This document shows, piece after piece, positions 16,306-25,396 of a DNA stretch of 64,000 nucleotides. Source of the DNA: Microvirga guangxiensis (GTDB lineage Bacteria > Pseudomonadota > Alphaproteobacteria > Rhizobiales > Beijerinckiaceae); NCBI RefSeq assembly GCF_900102135.1, contig NZ_FMVJ01000003.1:496001-560000 (forward strand), in the 5' to 3' direction. How positions within the stretch are numbered: the stretch's first letter is position 1; every line of letters begins with the position of its first letter. Made by a program: the position numbers and the translations under genes. The notes beneath the pieces were generated by a model. It was not told where the DNA came from. It ran no database searches and saw only the letters and a list, made by a program, of their open reading frames with translations.

Positions 16306-18603
16306 ATGAGCAAGTCCGAAGAATCCAGCCAGCGCCCCGACACGCCGCATTACGAGAATGCAACAGGCGGCTGGGGGTCGCTCAAGGGCGTCAGCCGCAT
16401 CCTGGTCGATCAGAAGCCGTCTCCGGGCGTCTTCCACACGCTGATGCGCCAGAACAAGCCCGGCGGGCACATGTGCACGTCCTGCGCCTGGACCAAGCCC
16501 GCACAGCCGCACCTCTTCGAATTCTGCGAGAACGGCGCCAAAGCGACGATATGGGACCTGACGCGCGACCGCTGCACGCCCGACTTCTTCGCCCGGCATA
16601 GCCTGGCCGAACTGCGCGGCCTGTCGGACCATGAGCTGGAGAAGACGGGGCGCCTCACCCATCCGATGCGCTACGACCCGTCTTCGGACCGCTACATCGA
16701 GACGACATGGGAAGAGGCCTTCGCGGGGATCGGCGCGAAGCTCAGGGAGCTCGATCCGAAATCGGCTGTTTTCTATCTGTCCGGCAAGGGCAGCCTGGAA
16801 ACCGCCTATCTCTATGCGCTCTTCGCGCGGCTCTATGGGCACAACAATCTGCCCGACAGCTCCAACATGTGCCACGAGACCACGAGCGTGGCTCTCAAGA
16901 AAGTGATCGGGATCGGCGTAGGCACCTGCGTGCTGTCGGACTTCGATCATTGCGATCTCATCCTGTTCTTCGGGCAGAATACGGGAACCAACTCGCCTCG
17001 CTTCCTCCATACGCTGCAGACAGCCAAGGAACGGGGCTGCAAGATGATCACCTTCAACCCGATCCGGGAGAGAGGTCTCGTCGAATTCGCCAATCCTCAA
17101 AATCCCGCTCAGATGACGGTTAAGCCGGCGACCCGGATTTCCGACATCTATCTCCAGGTTCGTCCCGGAGGCGACATTGCGGTGCTGGCGGGGCTGTGCA
17201 AGCGCGTGCTCGAGCTCGATGCCGAGAGGGGAGGCCAGATCCTCGATCGGGCTTTCATCGAGGAGCATACGACGGGGCTCGACGAGCTCATGGCGCGGCT
17301 GCGAGAGGTGTCCTGGGAGGAGATCGAGAAGGAATCCGGGCTGCGTCGCGAGGAGCTCAACGAGGTGGCGGAAATCTATGCGACGTCGAAGAACGTCATC
17401 GGCATCTATGGGATGGGCCTGACCCAGCACGTAAAAGGTTGGCTCAATCTGGCCATGTTCGTGAACCTTCTCCTGCTGCGCGGCAATATTGGGCGGAAAG
17501 GAGCTGGCATCTCGCCCGTGCGCGGGCATTCCAACGTTCAGGGCCAACGCACCGTGGGAGTTTCCGAGAAACCCGAGAACGTGCCGTTGGACAAGCTCGC
17601 GGAGCTGTTCGGTTTCGAACCGCCGCAGGAAGAAGGGCGCTCCACCGTGGATCTGGTCGAGGGGCTTCTCGACGGTTCCGTGCGGGGCCTCATCTCCATG
17701 GGCGGCAATCTCGCTCGTGCCATTCCCGACAGGGCCCGCGCCGAGGAGGCATGGCGCAATCTCGACCTCAACGTGCAGGTCGCGACGAAACTCAATCGCT
17801 CGCATCTGCTGCCCGGACAGGCCACCTGGCTGCTGCCCTGCCTTGTGCGTGCCGAAGAAGACATGCAGGCGGCTGGGCCGCAGGTGGTGACGATGGAGGA
17901 CAGCCTGAGCATGATCCACGGCTCCCTCGGCAAGCGCGAGCCCGCTTCTCCGCATCTCAAGTCGGAAGTCACTATCATTGCGGGGATCGCCAAGGCGGCG
18001 CTGCCGCCCAATCCCAAGGTGAAGTGGGACGAGTGGACAGGCGATTACGGCCTGATCCGCGATCTGATCGAGGCCACCTATCCTGACAAGTTCAAAAACT
18101 TCAACGGGCGGCTTTTCACGCCGGGTGGTTTTCATCGCGGCAACTCGGCGCGTGACCGCGAGTGGAAAACTGAGAGCGGGAAAGCCCAGTTTACCGCACC
18201 GGAGTCGCTGACTGCTCTCGGCGAGTCGCCCGAAGGTGAAGAGGTCACCCTGATCACGCTCCGCTCGAACGACCAGTTCAACACGACGATCTACGGCTAT
18301 TCCGACCGGCTGCGCGGTTTATCCGGCGCGCGCGACATCGTTCTCATCAACCCTGAGGAAATGGCGCGGCGGGGCCTGTCGGAGGGGCAGTTGGTGACGC
18401 TTGAATGCGCCGTGGAAGACGGTGCCGAGCGGGTAGTGCGCGGGCTGAGGGTCGTTCCCTACGACCTGCCGGATTCCTGTGTCGCGGCCTATTACCCTGA
18501 GGCCAATCCGCTGATCCCTGTCAGCTATCACGATGAATTGTCCAAGACGCCCGCTTATAAGGGTGTTCCCGTCCGCATCCATGCAGACGGGGCAGTCAGG
18601 TGA
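16306..18603 (+). CDS. FdhF/YdeP-family molybdopterin oxidoreductase
   Basis: Molybdenum bis-MGD oxidoreductase of about 765 residues, matching the FdhF/YdeP family length. Landmarks are the N-terminal Cys region GGHMCTSCAWTKPAQPHLFEFC, the DSSNMCHETTSVALKKVIG segment, IYGMGLTQHVKGWLNL and RGNIGRKGAGISPVRGHSNVQGQRT typical of formate-dehydrogenase-like catalytic subunits, and a C-terminal molydop_binding barrel ending DSCVAAYYPEANPLIPV. The start at 16306 follows AGGGGAGCC; an upstream ATG in frame lacks such a site. Its stop overlaps the CtaG gene, linking it to the oxidase cluster. In E. coli YdeP is linked with acid resistance; the substrate is unknown. Confidence 0.88.
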   Translation: MSKSEESSQRPDTPHYENATGGWGSLKGVSRILVDQKPSPGVFHTLMRQNKPGGHMCTSCAWTKPAQPHLFEFCENGAKATIWDLTRDRCTPDFFARHSLAELRGLSDHELEKTGRLTHPMRYDPSSDRYIETTWEEAFAGIGAKLRELDPKSAVFYLSGKGSLETAYLYALFARLYGHNNLPDSSNMCHETTSVALKKVIGIGVGTCVLSDFDHCDLILFFGQNTGTNSPRFLHTLQTAKERGCKMITFNPIRERGLVEFANPQNPAQMTVKPATRISDIYLQVRPGGDIAVLAGLCKRVLELDAERGGQILDRAFIEEHTTGLDELMARLREVSWEEIEKESGLRREELNEVAEIYATSKNVIGIYGMGLTQHVKGWLNLAMFVNLLLLRGNIGRKGAGISPVRGHSNVQGQRTVGVSEKPENVPLDKLAELFGFEPPQEEGRSTVDLVEGLLDGSVRGLISMGGNLARAIPDRARAEEAWRNLDLNVQVATKLNRSHLLPGQATWLLPCLVRAEEDMQAAGPQVVTMEDSLSMIHGSLGKREPASPHLKSEVTIIAGIAKAALPPNPKVKWDEWTGDYGLIRDLIEATYPDKFKNFNGRLFTPGGFHRGNSARDREWKTESGKAQFTAPESLTALGESPEGEEVTLITLRSNDQFNTTIYGYSDRLRGLSGARDIVLINPEEMARRGLSEGQLVTLECAVEDGAERVVRGLRVVPYDLPDSCVAAYYPEANPLIPVSYHDELSKTPAYKGVPVRIHADGAVR

Positions 18604-19310
18604 TGGACGCGCTTGCGGGCATCTATTGTGGTCCGGCGCCGCTGCCGGCAGAGATCTGGGGGCGCTGGAACTTCGATCCGGCACTGCTCGTGGCATTGGG
18701 GCTCCTTGCCCTTATGGTGAGACGGAGCAGGGCGGGCATGCTTGCCGTCGCTGTACTGGCGGTGGCGTTCGTTTCGCCGCTCTGTGCGCTTTCGGCGGCG
18801 TTGTTCTCTGCGCGGGTGGTGCATCATGTCCTGCTCGTGGCGGTGGCCGCGCCGCTCCTTGCACTGGCGTGGCCCGGACGCAGGCCGGCCTCGCCGACAG
18901 TTCCGTTCCTTGTCTCGACTGGAGTGCTCTGGGCCTGGCATTGGCCCCCGGCTTACGATCTGGCGCTGTCTGACATGGCAGTTTACTGGGTGATGCAGGC
19001 GACGCTTCTCGGCTCGGCCTTTATCTTCTGGCGCTCAATCCTTCACCGCGAGCAGGCACCTGGCACCGGCGTCCTTGCTGTGCTGGGCGGCTACATGCAG
19101 ATGGCGCTTCTGGGAGCGCTCCTCACCTTCGCGCCTCAGACCCTCTACGCGATCCACGCAGTCGCGCCTCTGGACTGGGGCTTCACGCCCCTCGGCGACC
19201 AGCAATTGGGCGGCCTCATCATGTGGGTTCCCGCTGGTCTGCCCTTCGTCGTGTGGGGAGCCTTCGTTGCGCGGCGGGGATGGCAAGCGATGGCGCAGGG
19301 ACTCGCATGA
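18603..19310 (+). CDS. ctaG: CtaG-like (caa3-type) cytochrome oxidase assembly protein
   Basis: Membrane protein of about 235 residues with the caa3_CtaG pattern: an N-terminal YCGPAPLPAEIWGRWNFDP segment, about six or seven spans, the conserved SPLCALSAALFSARVVHHVLL and GVLWAWHWPPAYDLAL segments rich in His/Trp, and a final DQQLGGLIMWVPAG. Proteins of this family are thought to help deliver copper to the oxidase. Start taken at the ATG overlapping the YdeP stop (TGATG). The stop overlaps the next gene (ATGA). Confidence 0.85.
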   Translation: MDALAGIYCGPAPLPAEIWGRWNFDPALLVALGLLALMVRRSRAGMLAVAVLAVAFVSPLCALSAALFSARVVHHVLLVAVAAPLLALAWPGRRPASPTVPFLVSTGVLWAWHWPPAYDLALSDMAVYWVMQATLLGSAFIFWRSILHREQAPGTGVLAVLGGYMQMALLGALLTFAPQTLYAIHAVAPLDWGFTPLGDQQLGGLIMWVPAGLPFVVWGAFVARRGWQAMAQGLA

Positions 19311-19819
19311 TTCCATGGCTCGACGGTGCAATCCCATATCTGAAGGCGCTCCATATCGCCGCATTGGTGCTCTGGTGCGCGGGGCTGTTCGCGCTGCCCT
19401 TGATGCTGGCCCGCCACGACCCGGCAATCGGGCAGGCGGACTATACCCGGATCAGGCTCGCGTCCCACTACGGCTATACCGCCGTCGTGACGCCTGCCGC
19501 CCTGATCGCAATCGGCGTGGGAACCCTCCTGATCTTTCTGCGGGAGGTCTTCGACGTTTGGATGTTTGCGAAGCTCGTCTTCGTGGCGCTGCTTATCGGT
19601 TTTCATGCCTGGGTCGGCCATACGATCGTCACTGTTGCCGAGACCGAAGGAGAGCACCAGACGCCCGAGCCTTTGGTGCCCTTGCTCCTCCTGCTGATCC
19701 CGGTTCTTGCGATCCTGTTTCTGGTTCTGGCCAAGCCCGACCTGAAGGAGATTCCGCTACCGGACTGGCTTACGGAACCCAGGGGCGGTCAGCTCCCGTT
19801 CGACGTGCCCAGACGATAG
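19307..19819 (+). CDS. CopD/HemJ-like four-helix membrane protein
   Basis: 170-residue membrane protein. It opens with WLDGAIPYLKALHIAALVLWCAG, which carries the His-x-x-x-x-x-Trp motif of CopD and protoporphyrinogen-oxidase HemJ-like proteins, and further spans contain HYGYTAVVTPAALIAIG and KLVFVALLIGFHAWVGH with in-membrane His residues able to bind heme or copper. The start overlaps ctaG by four bases. It probably takes part in maturation of the neighbouring oxidase. The 3' end overlaps the convergent DUF2231 gene by about 30 bp. Confidence 0.72.
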   Translation: MIPWLDGAIPYLKALHIAALVLWCAGLFALPLMLARHDPAIGQADYTRIRLASHYGYTAVVTPAALIAIGVGTLLIFLREVFDVWMFAKLVFVALLIGFHAWVGHTIVTVAETEGEHQTPEPLVPLLLLLIPVLAILFLVLAKPDLKEIPLPDWLTEPRGGQLPFDVPRR

Positions 19820-20304
19820 TCGAAAACGAGCTTGCCGCCATGCCACCCCGTTACGCCTACCATGATGACGCAGAAGCCCGACAGCAGGATGCCGTATGGC
19901 AGCACGGCCGTCTCGTAGCCGTAAAGCCGGTAGCCCCAGTTCGCCCCGAGGGTCGACAGGAGTGCGACTGCGATCGCGGCATGGGTCCAGGCGGCGGCCC
20001 GCGCACGGATGCCGGGGACCAGCAGCAGCTCCATCGTTCCGGATGCGGCTGCGGCGAGTCCGATGAGAAAGGCCATTCCTGCTGCCCATACGCCGGCCCG
20101 TGCCCAGAAACCGTCGCCGGTCCACCAGTAGAATGCATCCGCGCCAAAGTTGCAGAAGGTCAGCGCGACGGGAAAGGCTACCGTCATGGCGTGGATCGGG
20201 TGGCCTGCGACAGCAATTCTCGATCCGGTCTCGTCGAAGCCGGGGGTCTGTGCGACCGGATCGACGAGCGGCTCGTCCCTCATTTGGATCTGGGTTTCGG
20301 CCAA
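19789..20304 (-). CDS. DUF2231-family membrane protein
   Basis: 171-residue membrane protein with the DUF2231 signature GHPIHAMTVAFPVAL (about residues 34-48), two conserved His flanking the first span, and three further spans including AAWTHAAIAVALLSTLGANWGYR. It is encoded against the oxidase operon. TTG at 20304 is used as start because AGGAGA precedes it by about 9 bases; the ATG at 20283 (MRDEP) is an alternative without such a site. Its start region overlaps the start region of the coxB-like gene on the other strand. Members of this family often sit next to heme or copper oxidase genes; role unknown. Confidence 0.8.
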   Translation of the reverse strand: MAETQIQMRDEPLVDPVAQTPGFDETGSRIAVAGHPIHAMTVAFPVALTFCNFGADAFYWWTGDGFWARAGVWAAGMAFLIGLAAAASGTMELLLVPGIRARAAAWTHAAIAVALLSTLGANWGYRLYGYETAVLPYGILLSGFCVIMVGVTGWHGGKLVFDYRLGTSNGS

Positions 20305-21000
20305 AGGCGGGGTCTCCTGCGTGGTCTGGTTGGGAGCCTAACGCCCGTTACGGTTGCCGGTTGCGCCGAGTCCCTCTCGACCGTCCATCCGGCGGGCCCT
20401 GCGGCCGATACCATCGCGACCCTGTGGTGGGTGATGCTGGCTGGGGCGACGGCGATCTTCCTGCTTGTGTTGGTTTTGCTCCTGCTGGCTTTCCGCCGCG
20501 GTGGAGGGCCCTCCGGATCGGAGGCGGACGCCCGGCGCGAACGGGTGTGGATCCAGGGATTGGGGCTCGGCTTTTCACTCACGGTTCTGGCAGCGCTGAC
20601 CGCTTATGGTCTCTATGTCGGCGAGCGTCTTCTGCCTCGGCCCGGGCCTGATGTGGTGACCGTCCGCGCCGAGGGACGGCAGTGGGCCTGGTCCTTCGGC
20701 TATGCCGATGCGCCGGGGCGCTCGACCGAGAACATCCTCCACATCCCGGCCGGCCGTCCGGTGGACGTGGAGATCACTTCAGCCGACGTGATCCACAGCT
20801 TCTGGGTGCCGCGCCTCGCCGGAAAGCTCGATGCGATCCCCGGCCACGTGAACGTGCTGCGGATCGAGGCGGATGCTCCGGGCGATTATGCGGGCGTCGG
20901 TGCCGAGTTCAACGGGCGCGACTACACAAAGCACCGCTTTACCGTGCGGGCGCATGACGAAGCGGCCTGGAACGCCTTTCTTCAAGAGGAGATGCAATGA
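20284..21000 (+). CDS. Heme-copper oxidase subunit II lacking most CuA ligands
   Basis: Lipoprotein-type subunit II: a lipobox (TVAGC, about residue 27 if TTG 20284 is the start), two transmembrane hairpin segments, then the periplasmic cupredoxin domain with EGRQWAWSFGY and DVIHSFWVPRLAGKLDAIPG. In normal cytochrome c oxidase the domain ends CxExCGxxHxxM; here the aligned residues read G-A-E-F-N-G-R-D-Y-T-K-H, so both Cys, the second His and the Met are gone while the first His survives. It is therefore unlikely to hold CuA or accept electrons from cytochrome c directly, resembling quinol-oxidase subunit II. The start is uncertain: TTG 20284 or CTG 20317 are the only codons preserving the lipobox. 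It overlaps subunit I by four bases. Confidence 0.78.
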   Translation: MDLGFGQRRGLLRGLVGSLTPVTVAGCAESLSTVHPAGPAADTIATLWWVMLAGATAIFLLVLVLLLLAFRRGGGPSGSEADARRERVWIQGLGLGFSLTVLAALTAYGLYVGERLLPRPGPDVVTVRAEGRQWAWSFGYADAPGRSTENILHIPAGRPVDVEITSADVIHSFWVPRLAGKLDAIPGHVNVLRIEADAPGDYAGVGAEFNGRDYTKHRFTVRAHDEAAWNAFLQEEMQ

Positions 21001-23477
21001 ACGCCCTGCGCCGCCACCGCGCGCTCGAACGCATATGGGGGCCTCGACCAGGCTGGCGCGGCAAGCTCACGACCGTGAACAACAATGACATCGGGCTGAT
21101 GTTTCTGTTCCTGGCGGTGACGTTCTTCGTGATAGGCGGCATCCTCGCGATGCTCATCCGTGCGCAGCTCGCAACCCCACGCTCGGTCTTCATGGGTCCT
21201 GATATCTACAATCAGGTCTTCACGATGCATGGCGTCATCATGATGTTCCTGTTCGCGATTCCACTCTTCGAAGGGCTGACGGTTTATCTCCTGCCGAAGA
21301 TGCTCGGGACGCGCGACTTGGCCTTTCCGCGCCTCAGCGCCTTCGGCTTCTGGTGCTACGCCTTCGGCGGCTCGCTGCTGATCTTCGCGCTTCTCGCCGG
21401 GATTGCGCCCGACAGCGGCTGGTTCATGTATCCGCCGCTCTCCTCGACGCTCGGCTCGCCGGGAATCAACCCAGACTTCTGGCTTCTCGGCATCACGTTC
21501 GTGGAAATCTCCGCGATCTCGGCGTCTGTCGAGATCGTCGTGACCGTGCTCCTCTACCGCGCGCCCGGCATGTCGCTCGACAAGCTCCCGATCTTCGCGT
21601 GGTACATGCTGATCGTCGCGGTGATGATCCTGACAGGTTTTCCTCCGCTGATCCTGGGCTCGATCCTGCTCGAGCTCGAGCGCGCTTTCGGAATGCCGTT
21701 CTTCCAGGTTGACGCCGGCGGGGACAGCCTGCTCTGGCAGCATCTGTTCTGGCTCTTCGGCCACCCGGAAGTCTACATCATCTTCTTGCCCGCCGCGGGC
21801 GTCATCTCCACCGTTCTGCCGGTGATGGCGCGCACGACTCTGCTCGGCTACGGCTGGATCGTGGCTGCTGCAATTTCCCTCGGGGTGCTGAGCTTCGGGA
21901 TCTGGGTCCATCATATGTACGCGACCGGCATCCCGCATATGGGGCTGGCTTTCTTCTCGGCGGCCTCGACGCTGGTGGCGGTGCCCACTGGAGTGCAGAT
22001 CTTCGCCTGGATCGGGACGCTCTGGAAAGGCCGTCCCGAGATGCACATGCCGATGCTCTGGATCCTGTCCTTTTTCGCGACCTTCGTGATGGGTGGGCTT
22101 ACCGGCGTCATGGTCGCGGTGGTGCCCTTCGACTGGCAGTCACACGACACCTACTTCGTCGTGGCGCATCTCCACTACGTTCTGGTCGGCGGCTTCGTGT
22201 TCCCGATGCTCGCAGGGCTCTACTACTGGCTCCCGCATTTCACGGGAAGAAAACGTTTCTTCAAGCTGGGAAAGACGGCGTTCTGGCTCGTCTTCTTCGG
22301 TTTTCACGGCACCTTCCTGCTCCTGCATTGGGCGGGTCTTTTGGGAATGAGGCGCAGGATCGACCACATCGAGAATGGATCGGGATGGGAGCTCATCAAC
22401 CTCCTGGCATCGATCAGCGGCTTCGTCATGGCGATCGGATTTGCGCTCGTGCTCATCGATGTTGTGGTGAACGCGGTCGTGGCAGTTCGCGGACGGCGTA
22501 ATCCCTGGCACGCGGGGACGCTGGAATGGGCCATGCCTGCGCCTTCAGCTTCTTACAACATCGCCTCGATCCCCGAGGTTCGCAGCCGCAATCCTCTCTA
22601 CGACGATCCCGAACTGCCCGTGCGCATCGCACGCGGCGAGGGATATCTCGGAGACCCGAGTAGCGGTCTGCGCGAGATCCTGACGGTGGAGATCGCGAGC
22701 GGGCGACCGAGCAGCCTCGTCATCTTCCCGACCAACACGGCGCTGCCGATTGTCATGGCCTTCGTTACCGGCGGTCTCTTCGTAGGCATGTTGATCAAAG
22801 CCTATTGGCTCGTTCCACTCTCGATCCTGGGCGTGACTGCGCTCGCAGTGTGGTGGGCCTGGAGCCTGGGGAGCCGAAGAGATCAGGAGCCGCAGCCGGT
22901 GGGACATGGGCTTGTCCTGCCGCTTGCCTCCGAAGCGAAGCGGCCGCCGGGCTGGTGGGGATCGCTGTTCCTGCTCATCGCGAACGGAGTTTTCTTCGGC
23001 TCGCTCCTCTTCGGCTATGCGTTTTTGTGGACCGTGGCGCCGAACTGGCCGCCGCCTGCGTGGCTCAAACCTGATCTGACCGGGCCGCTGCTGGCGCTTG
23101 GCGGCGCGACCCTGTCCTGGAGAGGCATACGTGTTGCCGACCGCGGGCTTCGTCGCAATGGAGGCCCTTGGCTAGGCTTGCTCCTGAGCCTTGCGGGATC
23201 GGTCGCGCTCGCAAGCGCTGCCGTCACAATATTCATGCGGACGACCCACGATGCTCACGCCTATGATGCAACGCTCTGGGTGATTGCGGGCTACGTGCTT
23301 TTTCACGCCACGATCGTGGGGCTCATGACGGTATTCCTGGCGTTGCGGGCTGCCGCTGGCTATCTCTCGGCCCGGCGCATCGGTGAGGCAAGAGTGGTGA
23401 GGCTCTGGACGGACTATGCCGTCGTTACGGCGCTGCTGGGCCTCGGCGCCGCCTGGTTGCCGGGAGTGCTGACGTGA
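20997..23477 (+). CDS. Heme-copper oxidase subunit I fused to subunit III
   Basis: Catalytic proton-pumping subunit, 826 residues. Residues 1 to about 555 are subunit I: heme ligand region FTMHGVIMMFLF, D-channel Asp in GTRDLAFPRL, CuB/active-site FGHPEVYIIFLP (cross-linked His-Tyr and channel Glu), and HDTYFVVAHLHYVLVGG with three heme/CuB His. A linker of about 60 residues leads into a subunit III-like half (about 620-826) with PPGWWGSLFLLIANGVFFGSLLFGY. The I-III fusion is known in several caa3/A-type oxidases. The site residues look intact, so oxygen reduction is expected, but the electron donor is in question because subunit II lacks CuA. ATGA overlap with subunit II; the stop overlaps the next gene. 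Confidence 0.93.
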   Translation: MNALRRHRALERIWGPRPGWRGKLTTVNNNDIGLMFLFLAVTFFVIGGILAMLIRAQLATPRSVFMGPDIYNQVFTMHGVIMMFLFAIPLFEGLTVYLLPKMLGTRDLAFPRLSAFGFWCYAFGGSLLIFALLAGIAPDSGWFMYPPLSSTLGSPGINPDFWLLGITFVEISAISASVEIVVTVLLYRAPGMSLDKLPIFAWYMLIVAVMILTGFPPLILGSILLELERAFGMPFFQVDAGGDSLLWQHLFWLFGHPEVYIIFLPAAGVISTVLPVMARTTLLGYGWIVAAAISLGVLSFGIWVHHMYATGIPHMGLAFFSAASTLVAVPTGVQIFAWIGTLWKGRPEMHMPMLWILSFFATFVMGGLTGVMVAVVPFDWQSHDTYFVVAHLHYVLVGGFVFPMLAGLYYWLPHFTGRKRFFKLGKTAFWLVFFGFHGTFLLLHWAGLLGMRRRIDHIENGSGWELINLLASISGFVMAIGFALVLIDVVVNAVVAVRGRRNPWHAGTLEWAMPAPSASYNIASIPEVRSRNPLYDDPELPVRIARGEGYLGDPSSGLREILTVEIASGRPSSLVIFPTNTALPIVMAFVTGGLFVGMLIKAYWLVPLSILGVTALAVWWAWSLGSRRDQEPQPVGHGLVLPLASEAKRPPGWWGSLFLLIANGVFFGSLLFGYAFLWTVAPNWPPPAWLKPDLTGPLLALGGATLSWRGIRVADRGLRRNGGPWLGLLLSLAGSVALASAAVTIFMRTTHDAHAYDATLWVIAGYVLFHATIVGLMTVFLALRAAAGYLSARRIGEARVVRLWTDYAVVTALLGLGAAWLPGVLT

Positions 23478-23794
23478 CAGACATCCTTCGCATCTCGGTT
23501 CCGCTGACAGCATGGCTTGTTGCCTTCAGTGCCGTCTACGGACTGCACGGCCTCGTTTGCTCCGACCGCTGGGTTGCGGCAGGGCTTGATCTTGCTGTGG
23601 GCCGCGCCGCCATGGCAGCAGCCTGGATCGTCGCCATCGCGCTTCAGGTCGCGCTTCTTCTCGCGCTCCGCTCGCCCCGCTTCGCTTCGCCCTCGGCCTT
23701 CATGCGCGGGGTAAGCCTGACGCTGTCCGTCACCGCCTTGGTTGCGACGCTGTGGACGCTCATGCCGGTCGTCACGACCTCGGCCTGCCTTTGA
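23474..23794 (+). CDS. Small membrane protein of the oxidase operon
   Basis: 106-residue protein with three predicted spans (about 10-27, 45-66, 80-100), starting inside the stop of the oxidase I-III gene (GTGA overlap), so it is translationally coupled. It has conserved-looking features such as YGLHGLVCSDRW between the first two spans but no motif that I recognise. By position it could be a subunit IV-like accessory or an assembly factor. About 185 bp of apparently non-coding sequence follows. Confidence 0.7.
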   Translation: MTDILRISVPLTAWLVAFSAVYGLHGLVCSDRWVAAGLDLAVGRAAMAAAWIVAIALQVALLLALRSPRFASPSAFMRGVSLTLSVTALVATLWTLMPVVTTSACL

Positions 23795-23978
23795 CGGCGC
23801 CGTTAAGCTGTCTGCTGCGGTTCCGGATCGTTTGAAGGTCTTGAGCCGCCCTGCTGATGGAACTTGGCAGGAGACGTTCCGTTGAGGATCGAAGGGCTGC
23901 ATCGATCTGTTCCCGCTTTCCCGATGTTGCTCAATCGGACGAACAGAGGCCCGCCATACTTCAGGTTGGATCATTGGC

Positions 23979-25352
23979 ATGGAACTCAGCTATATGCCGA
24001 CTCGCCGATCTGCCGTTCAGTGGGCGGCGCAATTTGCAGCGGGAGAGATCGACGTCACGGACGCGATCGATCAGACGCTCGCCGCTGTGGAAGCCTGCGA
24101 CGACCCGGCCATCTTTACGCTGACAACACCTGAGCGGGCCCACGCCGCCGCGCGGGCCGCCTCGGTCCGACAGAGAGACGGGCGCTCCCTCGGATGGCTC
24201 GACGGAGTTCCCGTCGCATGGAAGGATCTCTTTGATCTCTCGGGACACCCGACCACGGCAGGATCCCGCCTGCTGACGGATGCTCCTCCGGCGATTGCAG
24301 ATGCTGTCATCGTCACGCGGCTCGAAGCGGCGGGCATGGTCAGCATAGGCCGCGTGAACATGACGGAGTTCGCGTTCTCGGGCATCGGTCTCAACCCGCA
24401 TTACGGCACTCCGGTCAATCCGCACGGGCAGCGCAGGGTGCCGGGCGGATCCTCATCGGGCTCGGGCGTCGCGGTCGCGCGAGGTTTGGTGCCGATCTCC
24501 ATCGGGACCGATACGAGCGGCTCGGTTCGCATTCCAGCAGCCTTCAACGGCATCGTCGGCTATAAGACGTCCGGAGGGCGCTGGCCCATGCAGGGCGCCT
24601 TTCCCTTGTCTCGTACGCTCGACACGCTCGGCGTTCTCTGTCTGAGCGTGCTGGATGCAATCTTGGTCGATGCGGCCGCGCGAGGGCTTGCCGCCCCCGA
24701 TATCCGTCGTGAAAGCGTCAGGCACCTGCGCGTGATCGTGCCGACCAATGTGGTGTTCGACGAGTGCGAATCGGCTGTCGTCGCGAATTTCGAGGCCGCG
24801 CTGAAACGCTTGGAAAGTGCCGGAGCATATGTCGAGCGACGGGCTTTGCCTGTGCTCGATGAAATCCTCGCGCTGAACGCGCAATACGGCCCCATCGTGA
24901 ATGCCGAAGCCTACGCCCTGCACAGGGAGCGCGTCGAGGGAGAGGCCGCTGCTCGAATGGACCGACGGGTCGCCTCGCGGATGAGGCTCGCGGCTGCGAC
25001 ACCTCTTAGCGCGTACATCGCTATCATGGAAGCGCGCCGTCGCATCGTGGCGGAAACGGCAGCGATGCTGGAGGAGGGCTGGCTCGTGGCTTATCCGACG
25101 GTCGCTCATGTGGCGCCGTCCATCGATGAACTCGAAGCCGACGACGATCTCTTCTTGCGCATCAACATGAAGACCCTGCGCAACACGCTTCTCGGCAATG
25201 TCCTCGACTGGTGTGGAATATCCATTCCCAATGGAGCCGACGCACAGGGAATGCCAACGGGCTTTCTTCTGTCGGGCGGCCCAGGGCGGGATGACCACCT
25301 GCTCGCATCGGCGCTGGCGGCGGAGGACATCATCCGCAGCGAGGCCGCATAA
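23979..25352 (+). CDS. Amidase-signature family hydrolase
   Basis: Cytoplasmic Ser-cisSer-Lys amidohydrolase, 457 residues. The triad is visible: Lys82 in VAWKDLFD, the cis-Ser in GGSSSGSG (about S158) and the nucleophile in TDTSGSVRIPA (about S182). The remaining fold continues to GMPTGFLLSGGPGRDDHLL near the C-terminus. It resembles AtzF/allophanate-hydrolase-like and general amidases; the substrate cannot be specified. The next gene, a deacetylase-fold hydrolase, starts 45 bp after its stop, suggesting a shared pathway acting on amide or N-acyl bonds. An alternative start five codons in (MPTRRS) is possible. Confidence 0.88.
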   Translation: MELSYMPTRRSAVQWAAQFAAGEIDVTDAIDQTLAAVEACDDPAIFTLTTPERAHAAARAASVRQRDGRSLGWLDGVPVAWKDLFDLSGHPTTAGSRLLTDAPPAIADAVIVTRLEAAGMVSIGRVNMTEFAFSGIGLNPHYGTPVNPHGQRRVPGGSSSGSGVAVARGLVPISIGTDTSGSVRIPAAFNGIVGYKTSGGRWPMQGAFPLSRTLDTLGVLCLSVLDAILVDAAARGLAAPDIRRESVRHLRVIVPTNVVFDECESAVVANFEAALKRLESAGAYVERRALPVLDEILALNAQYGPIVNAEAYALHRERVEGEAAARMDRRVASRMRLAAATPLSAYIAIMEARRRIVAETAAMLEEGWLVAYPTVAHVAPSIDELEADDDLFLRINMKTLRNTLLGNVLDWCGISIPNGADAQGMPTGFLLSGGPGRDDHLLASALAAEDIIRSEAA

Positions 25353-25396
25353 CAGCTTGATCCGTTTTCTGAACATGCACCGGAGGAGGAGCACTC

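Noticed and set aside
15943-18135. Long (730-codon) open frame antisense to the YdeP and flavoprotein genes
   Set aside because: It lies wholly opposite genes with clear catalytic motifs; high GC creates long antisense frames. Its translation has no recognisable motif.
20982-22046. 354-codon frame antisense to oxidase subunit I
   Set aside because: Composition is Glu/His/Arg-rich as expected from antisense of a membrane protein; no motifs.
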